A stretch of DNA of 64,000 nt from Alphaproteobacteria bacterium (lineage in GTDB: Bacteria; Pseudomonadota; Alphaproteobacteria; Ferrovibrionales; Ferrovibrionaceae), in NCBI GenBank assembly GCA_017307375.1, contig JAFKFH010000006.1:62001-126000 (forward strand). Direction: 5' to 3'. This document shows positions 1 to 6,766 of this stretch, one piece after another. The translations under genes and the position numbers were made by a program. Positions within the stretch are counted from its first letter, which is position 1, and each line of letters starts with the position of its first letter. A model generated the notes under the pieces. The model did no database searches, was not told the origin of the DNA, and saw only the letters and a program-made list of their open reading frames with translations.

Positions 1-64
1 CTGCTATTATTCTTCGTCGGCAATTGGACCCTAATCCAGCCAGTTTTCTCTCTCATCGAGTGCT

Positions 65-607
65 TTACGGACTTCTGTCGCATCGGCCGATCCGCGTATC
101 GTTCTGGACATGTCTTACGCCCGAGACCGCCTCGGCGATGGCTTCGGCGCGACGCCTGGCGGCGCGCGAGGCGACCGAGCCGGACAAGGTGACTTCGGTG
201 CCGCTGACCGTGACCTCGATGCAGCGGGCGTCGACTCGCGGGTCGTCGGTCAGCCGTGTGCAGACATCGTCGTGGATACGCGCGGCCGGCCGGGTGTAGC
301 CGCGCGGGCCATGGCCGCGATGTGCTTCGACTGGCTGCCGGTGCACAATATTGCGGTCGCGGAACCATGATGCGATCCGGTCTCCCGCGCGGTCGAGCAG
401 GGCACGATGCACGCCACCCAGGGCCGTGGGTCCGCTTTGGTCCTGGCCGTCGTCGGCAAACGGCGGGCCGAAGGCCAGATAGTAGCGCTCCGCCAGACGA
501 TCGGCGTGCCGTCGGCGGTGCGTCGGCGCACCACCGATGCCCGCCGATGCGTCGTGGGGCCGAGGCCGGCACCGGTCTTCTCCGCTCGCGCGGTCGTTGT
601 CGTCCAT
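65..607 (-). CDS. BON-domain protein, probable stress-induced
   Basis: A 180-residue protein. Its C-terminal part (about residues 105-175) reads as a BON domain, with alternating strand/helix pattern and the typical VTVSGTEVTLSGSV core followed by an Arg/Ala-rich helix. The N-terminal half is charged, low in complexity and has no recognised domain; no signal peptide is visible, unlike periplasmic OsmY. The ATG at 607 is preceded by GGGAG, which decides this start over longer upstream extensions. BON domains usually bind membranes or phospholipids; the exact role here is not known. A GGAAC-N16-CGTT sequence lies 36-60 bases upstream, so induction by the general stress response is inferred. Confidence 0.75.
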   Translation of the reverse strand: MDDNDRASGEDRCRPRPHDASAGIGGAPTHRRRHADRLAERYYLAFGPPFADDGQDQSGPTALGGVHRALLDRAGDRIASWFRDRNIVHRQPVEAHRGHGPRGYTRPAARIHDDVCTRLTDDPRVDARCIEVTVSGTEVTLSGSVASRAARRRAEAIAEAVSGVRHVQNDTRIGRCDRSP

Positions 608-642
608 CGTTTTCTCCCGCTCAGGTCTGCAAGCCGCCGGGG

Positions 643-667
643 AACGTCGTGCAGGCGAGGCCGTTCC
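643..667 (-). promoter_or_regulatory. Candidate sigma-EcfG promoter for the BON gene
   Basis: Reading leftward, GGAAC (667-663), 16 bases, then CGTT (646-643). This matches the alphaproteobacterial EcfG consensus exactly in both boxes and spacing. Transcription would begin near 636, about 30 bases before the ATG at 607. Function is inferred from the match only. Confidence 0.6.
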
Positions 668-798
668 GGATGTGCGGCCAGCTCTTGGTGTTGTGGCATC
701 GGTGTAGCCAGGGTCCTCGCTGGCGCGATGCCGGATCACGACATGCTCTTTGTCGTCATTCGGCGGTCGGCGCCCATGCCGGGAACGGCTTCCCGATA

Positions 799-821
799 TT
801 ACATCAATGTAAGTTGATGTA
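799..821. promoter_or_regulatory. Overlapping palindromes upstream of the sensor kinase
   Basis: Two nested inverted repeats: TTACAT-CA-ATGTAA (799-812), and TACATCAA (800-807) paired with TTGATGTA (814-821) across six bases. It lies between the divergent BON and kinase genes and ends 10 bases before the kinase ATG. It looks like an operator; the binding protein is not identifiable. The downstream Crp/Fnr-type regulator is one candidate, although the half-sites are oriented opposite to a classical FNR box. Confidence 0.45.
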
Positions 822-831
822 GGCTGATCTC

Positions 832-2991
832 ATGCCCGAAAATTCGGCACTTGAACCCCCCGGCGATTCACGACAGGCCTCCCGATTGGTGGTCGTCGGT
901 ATCGGCGCAGTCCGGGCATCGATCCCATCGGTCAGCTGGGTGCTCGCTCGGCTGCCGGCGCAGTCGCGGCTGGCGGTCCTGATCGTTGTGCAGGACCATC
1001 AGCCAGATGACCTGCCGGGGATATCGGCAACCCTCGCCCAGGCCGGGCGGCTGCCAGTCGAAGTCGCCGCTGACGGCCTGCAGCTTCAGCGTGGTCACGT
1101 CTACCTGGCGCCGGCGGGCGCGCTGCTGACCCTGGAAGGGGCACGTCTGCGGGTCGGAGGGGATGGTGACCGGGGCGCGCTCGACACATTCCTGCGGTCG
1201 TTGGCCGAGCAGCATGGGAAATATGCGATCGGCATCGCCCTGGCCGGATTGGGCGACGACGGCACTCTGGGGCTCGCCGCTGTCAGGCTCAATGGCGGGC
1301 TGGCCATGGCCGAGCTGACGATGCCGGCGGACCAGATCGGGCGCCATATCGTTGCCCATGTCGACCGTCTCGGTAGCGCCGTCAGGGCCATCGGCCTCGG
1401 CGCCGACATTCAGCCCGACCATGGGGCGGCTCATCTGCGCGATGAGCATGTCCGGCGGCTGGAGAGCGAGTTGCACCTGACCAAGGACCGGCTGGAGGCG
1501 ACGATCAAGGAACTCGAGACTGCCAATGGGGTGCTCAAGTCCTCCAACGACGGATACCGGGCAGCCAACGAGGAGCTAAGATCGGTCAACGAGGGCTTGC
1601 AGACAGTCAATGGCGAACTGGCCAAGGCCAATTCCGATCTGAAGAATCTGCTGGAGGGCACACGGATCGCGACCATCTTTCTAGACAGCGACCTGCGTGT
1701 CAAAGCCTTCACGCCCAGCGCCACCGAGATATTCCACCTGGTCGAGAATGATACCGGGCGCCCGATCACCCAGATCGCATTGCGGATTGCCTACAATGGG
1801 CTCGAGGACGATGTGCGCAACGTGCTGCGCACGCTGGCAACCGTCGAGCGCGAGGTCGACGACCCGCGCAGCGGTTCGCGCCATCTCGTTCGCGTGCTGG
1901 CCTGTCGCGGCATCGATAATTTCATCGCGGGCGCGGTGCTGACCTTCCTCGACGTGACGCCCGCCGTTCGCGCCGATGAGACCCTGCGCAAGAGCGAGCA
2001 GCGTCTGGCGCTGGCTCAAGCCGCGGGCCACATCGGGTCCTGGACTCGTGATGCCGGCACCAATGCCCAGTGGTGGTCGCCCACGATGTTCGAGCTGCAC
2101 GGCCTGCCGCCGGGCGAGGCGCCGCCCGCCGACGCCCATCTTGCCTTTGCCGAGGATTTCGACCGTGCCCGTTTCGAGCAGGCGATCGCTGCCGCGCTCT
2201 CGGGCGATGGCGACATCAATATCGAATATCGTATCCGCCATCCGCTGCGGGGCGAGCGTTGGCTGGCGACGATCGGGCAGGCCGAAGCCAGATCGAATGC
2301 CGGCCGGCCGATGCGGCTGGTCGGCGTCACGTTCGACATTTCCGATCAGAAACGGGCAGAACGACGCAGCGCGCTGATGCTGGCGGAATTGCAGCATCGC
2401 GTTCGCAACACCCTGGCCGTGGTGCGCTCGCTGGCGGCACGCAGCCTGGAGACCAGCCGCACGCTGGACGATTTCCGCAGTCATTTCGAAGGCCGCCTCG
2501 GCGCGCTCGGCCGCACGCAAAGCGTGCTTGCCCGCCTTTCAGGGGGCGAGGTCGACCTCGAGGAGCTGGTCCGCGACGAATTGCTTGCTCAGGCGGTGCC
2601 GGACGACGGGCATCTGCGGATCGTGGGGCCACGCATCAGCCTGCGCCAGAAGGCCGCGGAACTGTTCGGCCTGGCGTTGCACGAGCTGGCGACGAACGCG
2701 GTGAAGTACGGCGCGCTAGCCAGGCCACCCGGCAGCATATCCATCACCTGGCGTATTTTCGAGACCAGCGGCGGCCCGCGCCTCGGCCTCGAATGGCTGG
2801 AGAAGAACGCCCGCCCGGTGCGCCCGCGCCAGCGTCGCCGCGGCTTCGGCAGCACCTTGATCGAGCAAGGGTTGCACTACGACCTCGGTGCCGCGACTTC
2901 GCTGGAAATCGGTGCTGGCGGCGTACGCTGCACGATCGAATTGCCGCTGGGTAGCGACCTGGTCATCGCCGAGACGGCCGGGGCGGAATGA
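832..2991 (+). CDS. Degenerate CheB-PAS-PAS-HWE sensor histidine kinase
   Basis: A 719-residue cytoplasmic sensor kinase with no membrane segments. Residues 18-190 are a CheB methylesterase fold that keeps the GLGDDG Asp motif (about 139-144), but the usual SASTGG nucleophile Ser is replaced by GIGAVRA, so it is unlikely to be an active esterase. Residues 203-275 form the Glu/Asn-rich coiled coil usual in CheB-CheR-PAS chimeras, yet no CheR methyltransferase domain is present. Two PAS domains (about 276-382 and 383-505) lead into an HWE kinase: phospho-acceptor His522 in ELQHRVRN, the W-x-E motif (LEWLE) and a C-terminal GFGSTLIEQG box. It overlaps the Crp/Fnr gene by ATGA, indicating translational coupling. 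HWE kinases often feed stress or light signalling; the signal here is unknown. Confidence 0.85.
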   Translation: MPENSALEPPGDSRQASRLVVVGIGAVRASIPSVSWVLARLPAQSRLAVLIVVQDHQPDDLPGISATLAQAGRLPVEVAADGLQLQRGHVYLAPAGALLTLEGARLRVGGDGDRGALDTFLRSLAEQHGKYAIGIALAGLGDDGTLGLAAVRLNGGLAMAELTMPADQIGRHIVAHVDRLGSAVRAIGLGADIQPDHGAAHLRDEHVRRLESELHLTKDRLEATIKELETANGVLKSSNDGYRAANEELRSVNEGLQTVNGELAKANSDLKNLLEGTRIATIFLDSDLRVKAFTPSATEIFHLVENDTGRPITQIALRIAYNGLEDDVRNVLRTLATVEREVDDPRSGSRHLVRVLACRGIDNFIAGAVLTFLDVTPAVRADETLRKSEQRLALAQAAGHIGSWTRDAGTNAQWWSPTMFELHGLPPGEAPPADAHLAFAEDFDRARFEQAIAAALSGDGDINIEYRIRHPLRGERWLATIGQAEARSNAGRPMRLVGVTFDISDQKRAERRSALMLAELQHRVRNTLAVVRSLAARSLETSRTLDDFRSHFEGRLGALGRTQSVLARLSGGEVDLEELVRDELLAQAVPDDGHLRIVGPRISLRQKAAELFGLALHELATNAVKYGALARPPGSISITWRIFETSGGPRLGLEWLEKNARPVRPRQRRRGFGSTLIEQGLHYDLGAATSLEIGAGGVRCTIELPLGSDLVIAETAGAE

Positions 2992-3761
2992 AGACCAGCC
3001 GCGGGATCCCGCCTGCCGCACCGCAGGATCCGATCGATGCGGTGGTCAGGCGATTCCAGACGGCCGGAATGTGCCAGGATGACGCTGCCGGCGTTACGGC
3101 ATTGCGGGACGCCTGCATGACGCCCGAAACCTGGCCGGCCGGCAGCGACCTGATGCGGGAGGGGCATCGCGCGCGCGCGTTGATCCTGCTGGACGGCTGG
3201 GCCGCCCGCGCCTGGCATCTGCCGGATGGCCGGCGGCAGATCCTGAACTTCTACCTGCCAGGGGATGTCGCAGGCTTCACCTTCGGCGCGGCGGCGTCGG
3301 AAATGACCACCGTGACCGCCCTGACCGCGGTGCGCGTCGCGGCCTGCACCCCGCTCGAGCAGGCGATGCGCCTCGATGCCACGCTGGCCGGGATCAAGCA
3401 GGCGGTAGAGGCATGCGCGCGAACGATGGAACATCTGCTGATCGACCAGGTGGTACGGCTGGGGCGCCGGACGGCGTATGAACGGATGTGCCATCTGCTG
3501 CTGGAACTGCATGCGCGCCTTGCGGCGATCGGTCGTGCCCAGGACATGACCTTCGCGATGCCGCTGACCCAGGAGACGCTCGCCGACGCGACGGGCCTCA
3601 GCATCGTGCATGTCAATCGGACGCTGCAACAGTTGCGCCGCGACGGCCTTCTTGAACTGCGGACGGGCGAGGCCCGTCTGCTCGAACCGGAGCTGATGGC
3701 AGCCATTGCCGATTATCGCGCGCCCTCCGGCCCGAGGCCGGCAAGCCGACCGGCGACCTAG
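2988..3761 (+). CDS. Crp/Fnr-family transcriptional regulator
   Basis: A 257-residue protein with a cyclic-nucleotide-binding beta-roll (about residues 45-135) and a C-terminal HTH_Crp helix-turn-helix (about 180-225, with LTQETLADATGLSIVHVNRTL). It lacks an N-terminal FNR-type cysteine cluster; scattered Cys residues do not form the usual motif, so an oxygen-sensing Fe-S cluster is not supported. It starts inside the stop codon of the HWE kinase gene (ATGA overlap), so the two are probably co-transcribed. This architecture is common next to stress sensors in alphaproteobacteria. Its ligand is unknown, and it could act on the palindrome at 799-821. Confidence 0.85.
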   Translation: MKTSRGIPPAAPQDPIDAVVRRFQTAGMCQDDAAGVTALRDACMTPETWPAGSDLMREGHRARALILLDGWAARAWHLPDGRRQILNFYLPGDVAGFTFGAAASEMTTVTALTAVRVAACTPLEQAMRLDATLAGIKQAVEACARTMEHLLIDQVVRLGRRTAYERMCHLLLELHARLAAIGRAQDMTFAMPLTQETLADATGLSIVHVNRTLQQLRRDGLLELRTGEARLLEPELMAAIADYRAPSGPRPASRPAT

Positions 3762-3793
3762 GCTCGCGGTCCTGCCGGCAATGCGACTCTGGC

Positions 3794-3818
3794 GGAACAA
3801 CGCCGGCTGCGTGACGTT
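3794..3818 (+). promoter_or_regulatory. Candidate sigma-EcfG promoter for small stress genes
   Basis: GGAAC (3794-3798), 16 bases, CGTT (3815-3818): an exact match to the EcfG consensus. It lies 66 bases before the small ORF at 3884 and would drive it and the following gene at 4032. Inferred from motif only. Confidence 0.6.
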
Positions 3819-3883
3819 CGTGGGTACTTGGTTCTGGCCATCGCGCTGTCGGTCCTACCCGTCCCCAAGGCAGGAGTTGGCCG

Positions 3884-4018
3884 ATGTTCATGCACGACAA
3901 GCGTCTGATGCGTACCGAGATCGATCGCGTCGGCGGCGCGTGCCGGGGCAGAAGGCGCCAGTACCAAACCTGTCGTCACAGGGCCCTGATCGCTATCCGC
4001 CGGGCCACCCTTGCATAA
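3884..4018 (+). CDS. Possible 44-residue small protein, Mn-catalase-like start
   Basis: A short frame of 44 codons beginning ATG at 3884, with AGGAG at 3872-3876 at ideal spacing. The first eight residues, MFMHDKRL, resemble the usual N-terminus of manganese catalases, but the similarity stops there and the rest is Arg-rich and unrecognised. It sits between a strong EcfG-type promoter and the next gene. It may be a real small protein, a leader, or a remnant of a manganese catalase gene whose body has been lost. Evidence is the ribosome site and promoter only. Confidence 0.35.
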   Translation: MFMHDKRLMRTEIDRVGGACRGRRRQYQTCRHRALIAIRRATLA

Positions 4019-4031
4019 GGAAACGATGGTC

Positions 4032-4298
4032 ATGGCTGCGTCCAAGCCCGCCGGCTCCAGGCCCGACAGCGACGAAGCCCTGCTCAGCCGCCTGCCGGCC
4101 GCCGAGCGCATGGCCATCGACGTCCAGGTGGCGCGCCTGGTCGCGCGCCGCAGCCGTCGGGACGATCCCGACAGCCTGGAGGCGCTCGCCCGCGACCTTC
4201 TCCTCCGCCCGGAAGCCTACGGGAACGAGGGCTCGGCCTTCCTGGCCTCCGCCACGTTGCGTTGCTGGGCCGAGACCCTGCGCCGCAGGCCGCAATAA
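4032..4298 (+). CDS. Hypothetical small helical protein
   Basis: About 88 residues, no recognised family. The sequence is Arg/Ala/Leu-rich and looks helical, with no signal peptide, transmembrane segment or cysteine pair. AAGGAA at 4017-4022 gives better spacing to the ATG at 4032 than to the in-frame ATG at 4026; either is possible. It follows the small ORF at 3884 by only a few bases and would share its EcfG-like promoter, so a stress-related role is inferred from context alone. Confidence 0.55.
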   Translation: MAASKPAGSRPDSDEALLSRLPAAERMAIDVQVARLVARRSRRDDPDSLEALARDLLLRPEAYGNEGSAFLASATLRCWAETLRRRPQ

Positions 4299-4372
4299 GC
4301 GTCTCGTTGGTGCTGGATTGCACGGTATGACGGTATTTTGGTGGGATTCATCCAGGGAGCGGTGAACTGCCG

Positions 4373-4774
4373 ATGAGCTTGTTGGAAGTTTCTCGCGGCC
4401 TCATGTCGACGGACGGAACGCATCTTCCCCTCGATGGCCGCGCCGTCCTGATCGCCGAGGACAATTTCGCCATCGCCGACGACCTGCGACGGGCTTTCGC
4501 CGGCCTGGGCGCCTTTGTCGTGGGCCCGGTGCCGGATCTCGGGCGGGCCCTGCACATTGCCCGGACCGAAGACCAACTGGATGGTGCCGTCCTCGACATC
4601 AACCTGCGCGGGCTGCTGGTCTTTCCGGTCGCCGAGATTCTGTGCGCACGCGGCATCCGGTTCGTCTTTGCCACGGGCTATGACCAGACCATGGTCCCGG
4701 CGGGGTTCCGCCATGTGCCCCGCTGCGAGAAACCCATCGATCCGGTGCGGGTGGCGCTGGCCCTGTTCAACTGA
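4373..4774 (+). CDS. Single-domain response regulator
   Basis: A 133-residue receiver domain with no output domain. The acidic pocket E29-D30, phospho-acceptor D75 (VLDINLRG), switch Thr at T101 (FATGYD) and Lys120 (CEKPID) are all present, so phosphorylation is expected. The LDINLRG form is typical of receivers paired with HWE/HisKA_2 kinases in alphaproteobacteria, so the nearby HWE kinase (832-2991) is a plausible partner. The first 20 residues precede the domain; an internal ATG at 4403 is an alternative start. The 3' end overlaps the convergent gene at 4767 by 8 bases. Confidence 0.85.
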   Translation: MSLLEVSRGLMSTDGTHLPLDGRAVLIAEDNFAIADDLRRAFAGLGAFVVGPVPDLGRALHIARTEDQLDGAVLDINLRGLLVFPVAEILCARGIRFVFATGYDQTMVPAGFRHVPRCEKPIDPVRVALALFN

Positions 4775-5057
4775 CCGTATCGGGCCGATCGCCGGCGGCG
4801 ACCAGGCGCTCGGCGACGATGTCGCCGGCATGGAAGACGACCACGGCACGATACTTGGTGGCGAGATCGGCGAGGCTTTCGGCCTCGACCGCGCCGTCGG
4901 CAATGATGCTGGCGGGATGGGGGCGGACACGCCGGTCGGCGGGCAGCGCCTCCCGCGGCCGGACACCCAGATAGCGCGCGAGATATCCGCCCGCCGGCTT
5001 CTCGCTGATGACTACCTGGAACCGGCTGTCGCGGGTTTCGATGTCGACGATCGTCAC
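4767..5057 (-). CDS. Hypothetical protein
   Basis: About 96 residues from a GTG at 5057 that is preceded at 6 bases by GGAAGG. An ATG further up at 5117 would give 116 residues but has a weaker ribosome site. The N-terminal part reads as a beta-strand-rich segment (TIVDIETRDSRFQVVISE), followed by an Ala/Arg-rich half. No family was recognised and there is no signal peptide or membrane segment. It is convergent with, and overlaps by 8 bases, the response regulator gene. Confidence 0.5.
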   Translation of the reverse strand: MTIVDIETRDSRFQVVISEKPAGGYLARYLGVRPREALPADRRVRPHPASIIADGAVEAESLADLATKYRAVVVFHAGDIVAERLVAAGDRPDTVS

Positions 5058-5219
5058 GGTTTGCCTTCCACCCGGTTTCTGCCAGAAGTAGCGCGCCTGC
5101 CGGGCGCCGGCATTCACCTATGATAATGCCCTGCCGGATCCGCTGCGCAATGCCTGTCTCATTCACATAAGTTAAGTCAATAAGGATTATTTTCTTACGA
5201 ATAATTTAGCTTTGCAGCC

Positions 5220-5244
5220 GGAACGTTGCCGGCATGCGGAGGTT
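5220..5244 (+). promoter_or_regulatory. Candidate sigma-EcfG promoter for the hemerythrin gene
   Basis: GGAAC (5220-5224), 16 bases, GGTT (5241-5244): one mismatch from the EcfG -10 box CGTT. It follows an unusually AT-rich stretch (about 5161-5215) in this GC-rich region, and lies about 75 bases upstream of the GTG start at 5320. Confidence 0.5.
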
Positions 5245-5272
5245 CACCGGGGACCCAGCTGATCGGCGGGCG

Positions 5273-5294
5273 GACAGGCGGCTAGTCGCCTGTC
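5273..5294 (+). promoter_or_regulatory. 5'-UTR hairpin before the hemerythrin gene
   Basis: Perfect 8-bp stem, GACAGGCG (5273-5280) with CGCCTGTC (5287-5294), six-base loop. It lies downstream of the predicted start of transcription and 13 bases before the AAGGAGG ribosome site (5308-5314). It may stabilise the mRNA or tune translation; function is inferred. Confidence 0.4.
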
Positions 5295-5319
5295 GGGCGA
5301 GCCGAGGAAGGAGGTAACG

Positions 5320-6696
5320 GTGCCAAGCAAGCAGAAAGGCGCACAGGCCAACAGCGCTGCAAAAGCCGGCGCGGGGAAGGCCATCGCGGCGGTGGCGGCC
5401 CAGTCCATCACGACGAAGCCGCAGCAACAGCCTGCCGCCGTCAGCCAGTCCGGCGACGGGGTCTCGATGCTGAAGCAGGATCACCGCAAGGTCGATGCCC
5501 TGTTCACCCAATACGAGACCGAAGGCGCCGACAAGGCGTCGATCCGGCGTCAGATCTGCGACGAACTGATGATCCACGCGATGCTGGAGGAAGAAATCTT
5601 CTATCCCGCCTGCCGCGGCCACGTCGAGGCGGCGGACGACAAGCTCGACGAAGCCCAGGTCGAGCACGACAGCGCCAAGATGCTGATCATCGAGCTTCTG
5701 GAGGCAGAGGACGACGATGAGTATCTCGACGCGAAGGTGAAGGTCCTGGCCGAGCAGATCAGGACCCATGTGAAGGAAGAAGAAGCGGCCGATGGCGTCC
5801 TGGCAAAGGCGCAGCAGGCCGGGATCAACAACCCCGATCTAGCCCGGCGGTTGCGGGAGAGGAAGTCGGTCCTGCAGATGCAGGCTCAGTCCGGCGACCT
5901 TCCCGAACCGCAGGTGATCTCCTTCCAGCACGCATTTGGTAGCAGCAAAGAAACGGAGGACGACATGAGCCGAGGGAATTATTCGGGTCGCGACGAGCGC
6001 GGCCGCTTCACCGGCGACGATGATCGCGGCTACGGCCGCAGCCAGGGCCGCGGATCCAGCGCGAGCCGCAGCCGCTACGACGACGACGATGACCGGCGCT
6101 ATGGTCGCGGCGGTGGCAATGGCGGCAGCGGCTGGTACGGCGATTCGGAAGGCCACGCCGAGGCCGCGCGCCGCGGCTGGGAGAATCGTGACGACAACGG
6201 CTATCGCGGCCGCGGTCGCGACGACGAGGACGATCGCCGCTACTCGACCCGCGGACGCGACGACGACGATTACCGGCGGTCCAGCCGGTCGTCCGGTGAC
6301 CGGGGCCAGGGCGGCTGGTTCGGCGATCGCGAGGGTCACTCGGAAGCCTCGCGCCGCGGCTGGGAAGATCGCGATCGTGGCGGCTACAGCGCGCGCGGCC
6401 GCGACGACGACGATTACCGTCGTTCCAGCCGGTCGTCGGGTGATCGCGGTGACCGGGGCCAGGGTGGCTGGTTCGGCGATCCCGAGGGCCACTCGGAAGC
6501 CTCGCGGCGCGGCTGGGAAGACCGTGACCGTGGCGCCTACCGCTCGCGCGGGCGCGACGACGACGATGACCGCCGCTATACCCGCAGCCGCCGCGACGAC
6601 GATGACGACGGCCGTGGCCATGGCCGCGGCGGCTGGTTCGGCGACCCTGAGGGTCACTCGGAAGCCTCGCGCCGCGGCTGGGACCACCGCCGCTAA
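5320..6696 (+). CDS. Hemerythrin-domain protein fused to Gly/Asp/Arg stress-repeat tail
   Basis: A 458-residue protein from a GTG start with AAGGAGG at 5308-5314. After a Lys/Ala/Gln-rich leader, residues about 48-175 form a hemerythrin HHE domain: the di-iron ligand pattern is visible in KQDHRKV, HAMLEEEIFYP, VEHDSA and HVKEEEA. From residue 216 the protein is a charged, disordered tail with four copies of a GGWFGDPEGHSEASRRGW-type unit separated by Asp/Arg runs, similar to KGG-type stress repeats. Met216 has its own strong ribosome site (GGAGG at 5955-5959, five bases before ATG 5965), so the tail may also be made alone or reflect a recent gene fusion. A di-iron oxygen/redox role plus stress protection is inferred. 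Confidence 0.8.
   Translation: MPSKQKGAQANSAAKAGAGKAIAAVAAQSITTKPQQQPAAVSQSGDGVSMLKQDHRKVDALFTQYETEGADKASIRRQICDELMIHAMLEEEIFYPACRGHVEAADDKLDEAQVEHDSAKMLIIELLEAEDDDEYLDAKVKVLAEQIRTHVKEEEAADGVLAKAQQAGINNPDLARRLRERKSVLQMQAQSGDLPEPQVISFQHAFGSSKETEDDMSRGNYSGRDERGRFTGDDDRGYGRSQGRGSSASRSRYDDDDDRRYGRGGGNGGSGWYGDSEGHAEAARRGWENRDDNGYRGRGRDDEDDRRYSTRGRDDDDYRRSSRSSGDRGQGGWFGDREGHSEASRRGWEDRDRGGYSARGRDDDDYRRSSRSSGDRGDRGQGGWFGDPEGHSEASRRGWEDRDRGAYRSRGRDDDDDRRYTRSRRDDDDDGRGHGRGGWFGDPEGHSEASRRGWDHRR
5955..5967 (+). promoter_or_regulatory. Internal ribosome site and in-frame ATG
   Basis: GGAGG (5955-5959) lies five bases before an in-frame ATG (5965-5967) at codon 216 of the hemerythrin fusion, exactly at the junction between the HHE domain and the repeat tail. 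The residues that follow (MSRGNYSGRDERGRF) look like a natural protein start. Confidence 0.5.
6130..6681 (+). repeat. Four in-frame 51-bp coding repeats
   Basis: Copies of 51 bases at 6130-6180, 6313-6363, 6466-6516 and 6631-6681 encode the GWFGDPEGHSEASRRGW-type unit. Copies 2-4 are nearly identical; copy 1 is diverged. Spacing is 183, 153 and 165 bases, and the spacers encode Asp/Arg/Ser-rich linkers that are themselves partly repeated. They are part of the protein, not a CRISPR array. Confidence 0.85.
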
Positions 6697-6723
6697 GGCT
6701 CGACGGCAAGGCGACGGCCTGGA

Positions 6724-6749
6724 ACCCGGAGGGAGCAATCCCTCCGGGT
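6724..6749. terminator. Bidirectional hairpin terminator
   Basis: Perfect 11-bp stem ACCCGGAGGGA (6724-6734) with TCCCTCCGGGT (6739-6749) and a GCAA tetraloop, in the 70-base gap between the convergent hemerythrin and acyl-CoA ligase-hydratase genes. There is no long T-run on either side, so termination efficiency is uncertain. Confidence 0.7.
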
Positions 6750-6766
6750 ATTCCGCGTGGGCTGGG

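Noticed and set aside
24-299. Small plus-strand frame at the window start
   Set aside because: Overlaps the BON gene antisense, has no ribosome site and an unremarkable Arg/Ser-rich translation. Bases 1-64 hold nothing I can support.
814-821. Classical FNR box at the kinase promoter
   Set aside because: The half-sites TACATCAA and TTGATGTA are in the inverse orientation to TTGAT-N4-ATCAA and have the wrong spacing.
3613-4117. Minus-strand frames between the Crp/Fnr gene and 4.1 kb
   Set aside because: They overlap supported plus-strand genes, lack ribosome sites and have no recognisable sequence.
6130-6681. CRISPR-like array
   Set aside because: Repeats are 51 bases, in frame, with unequal spacers that code for similar linkers; they are protein repeats.
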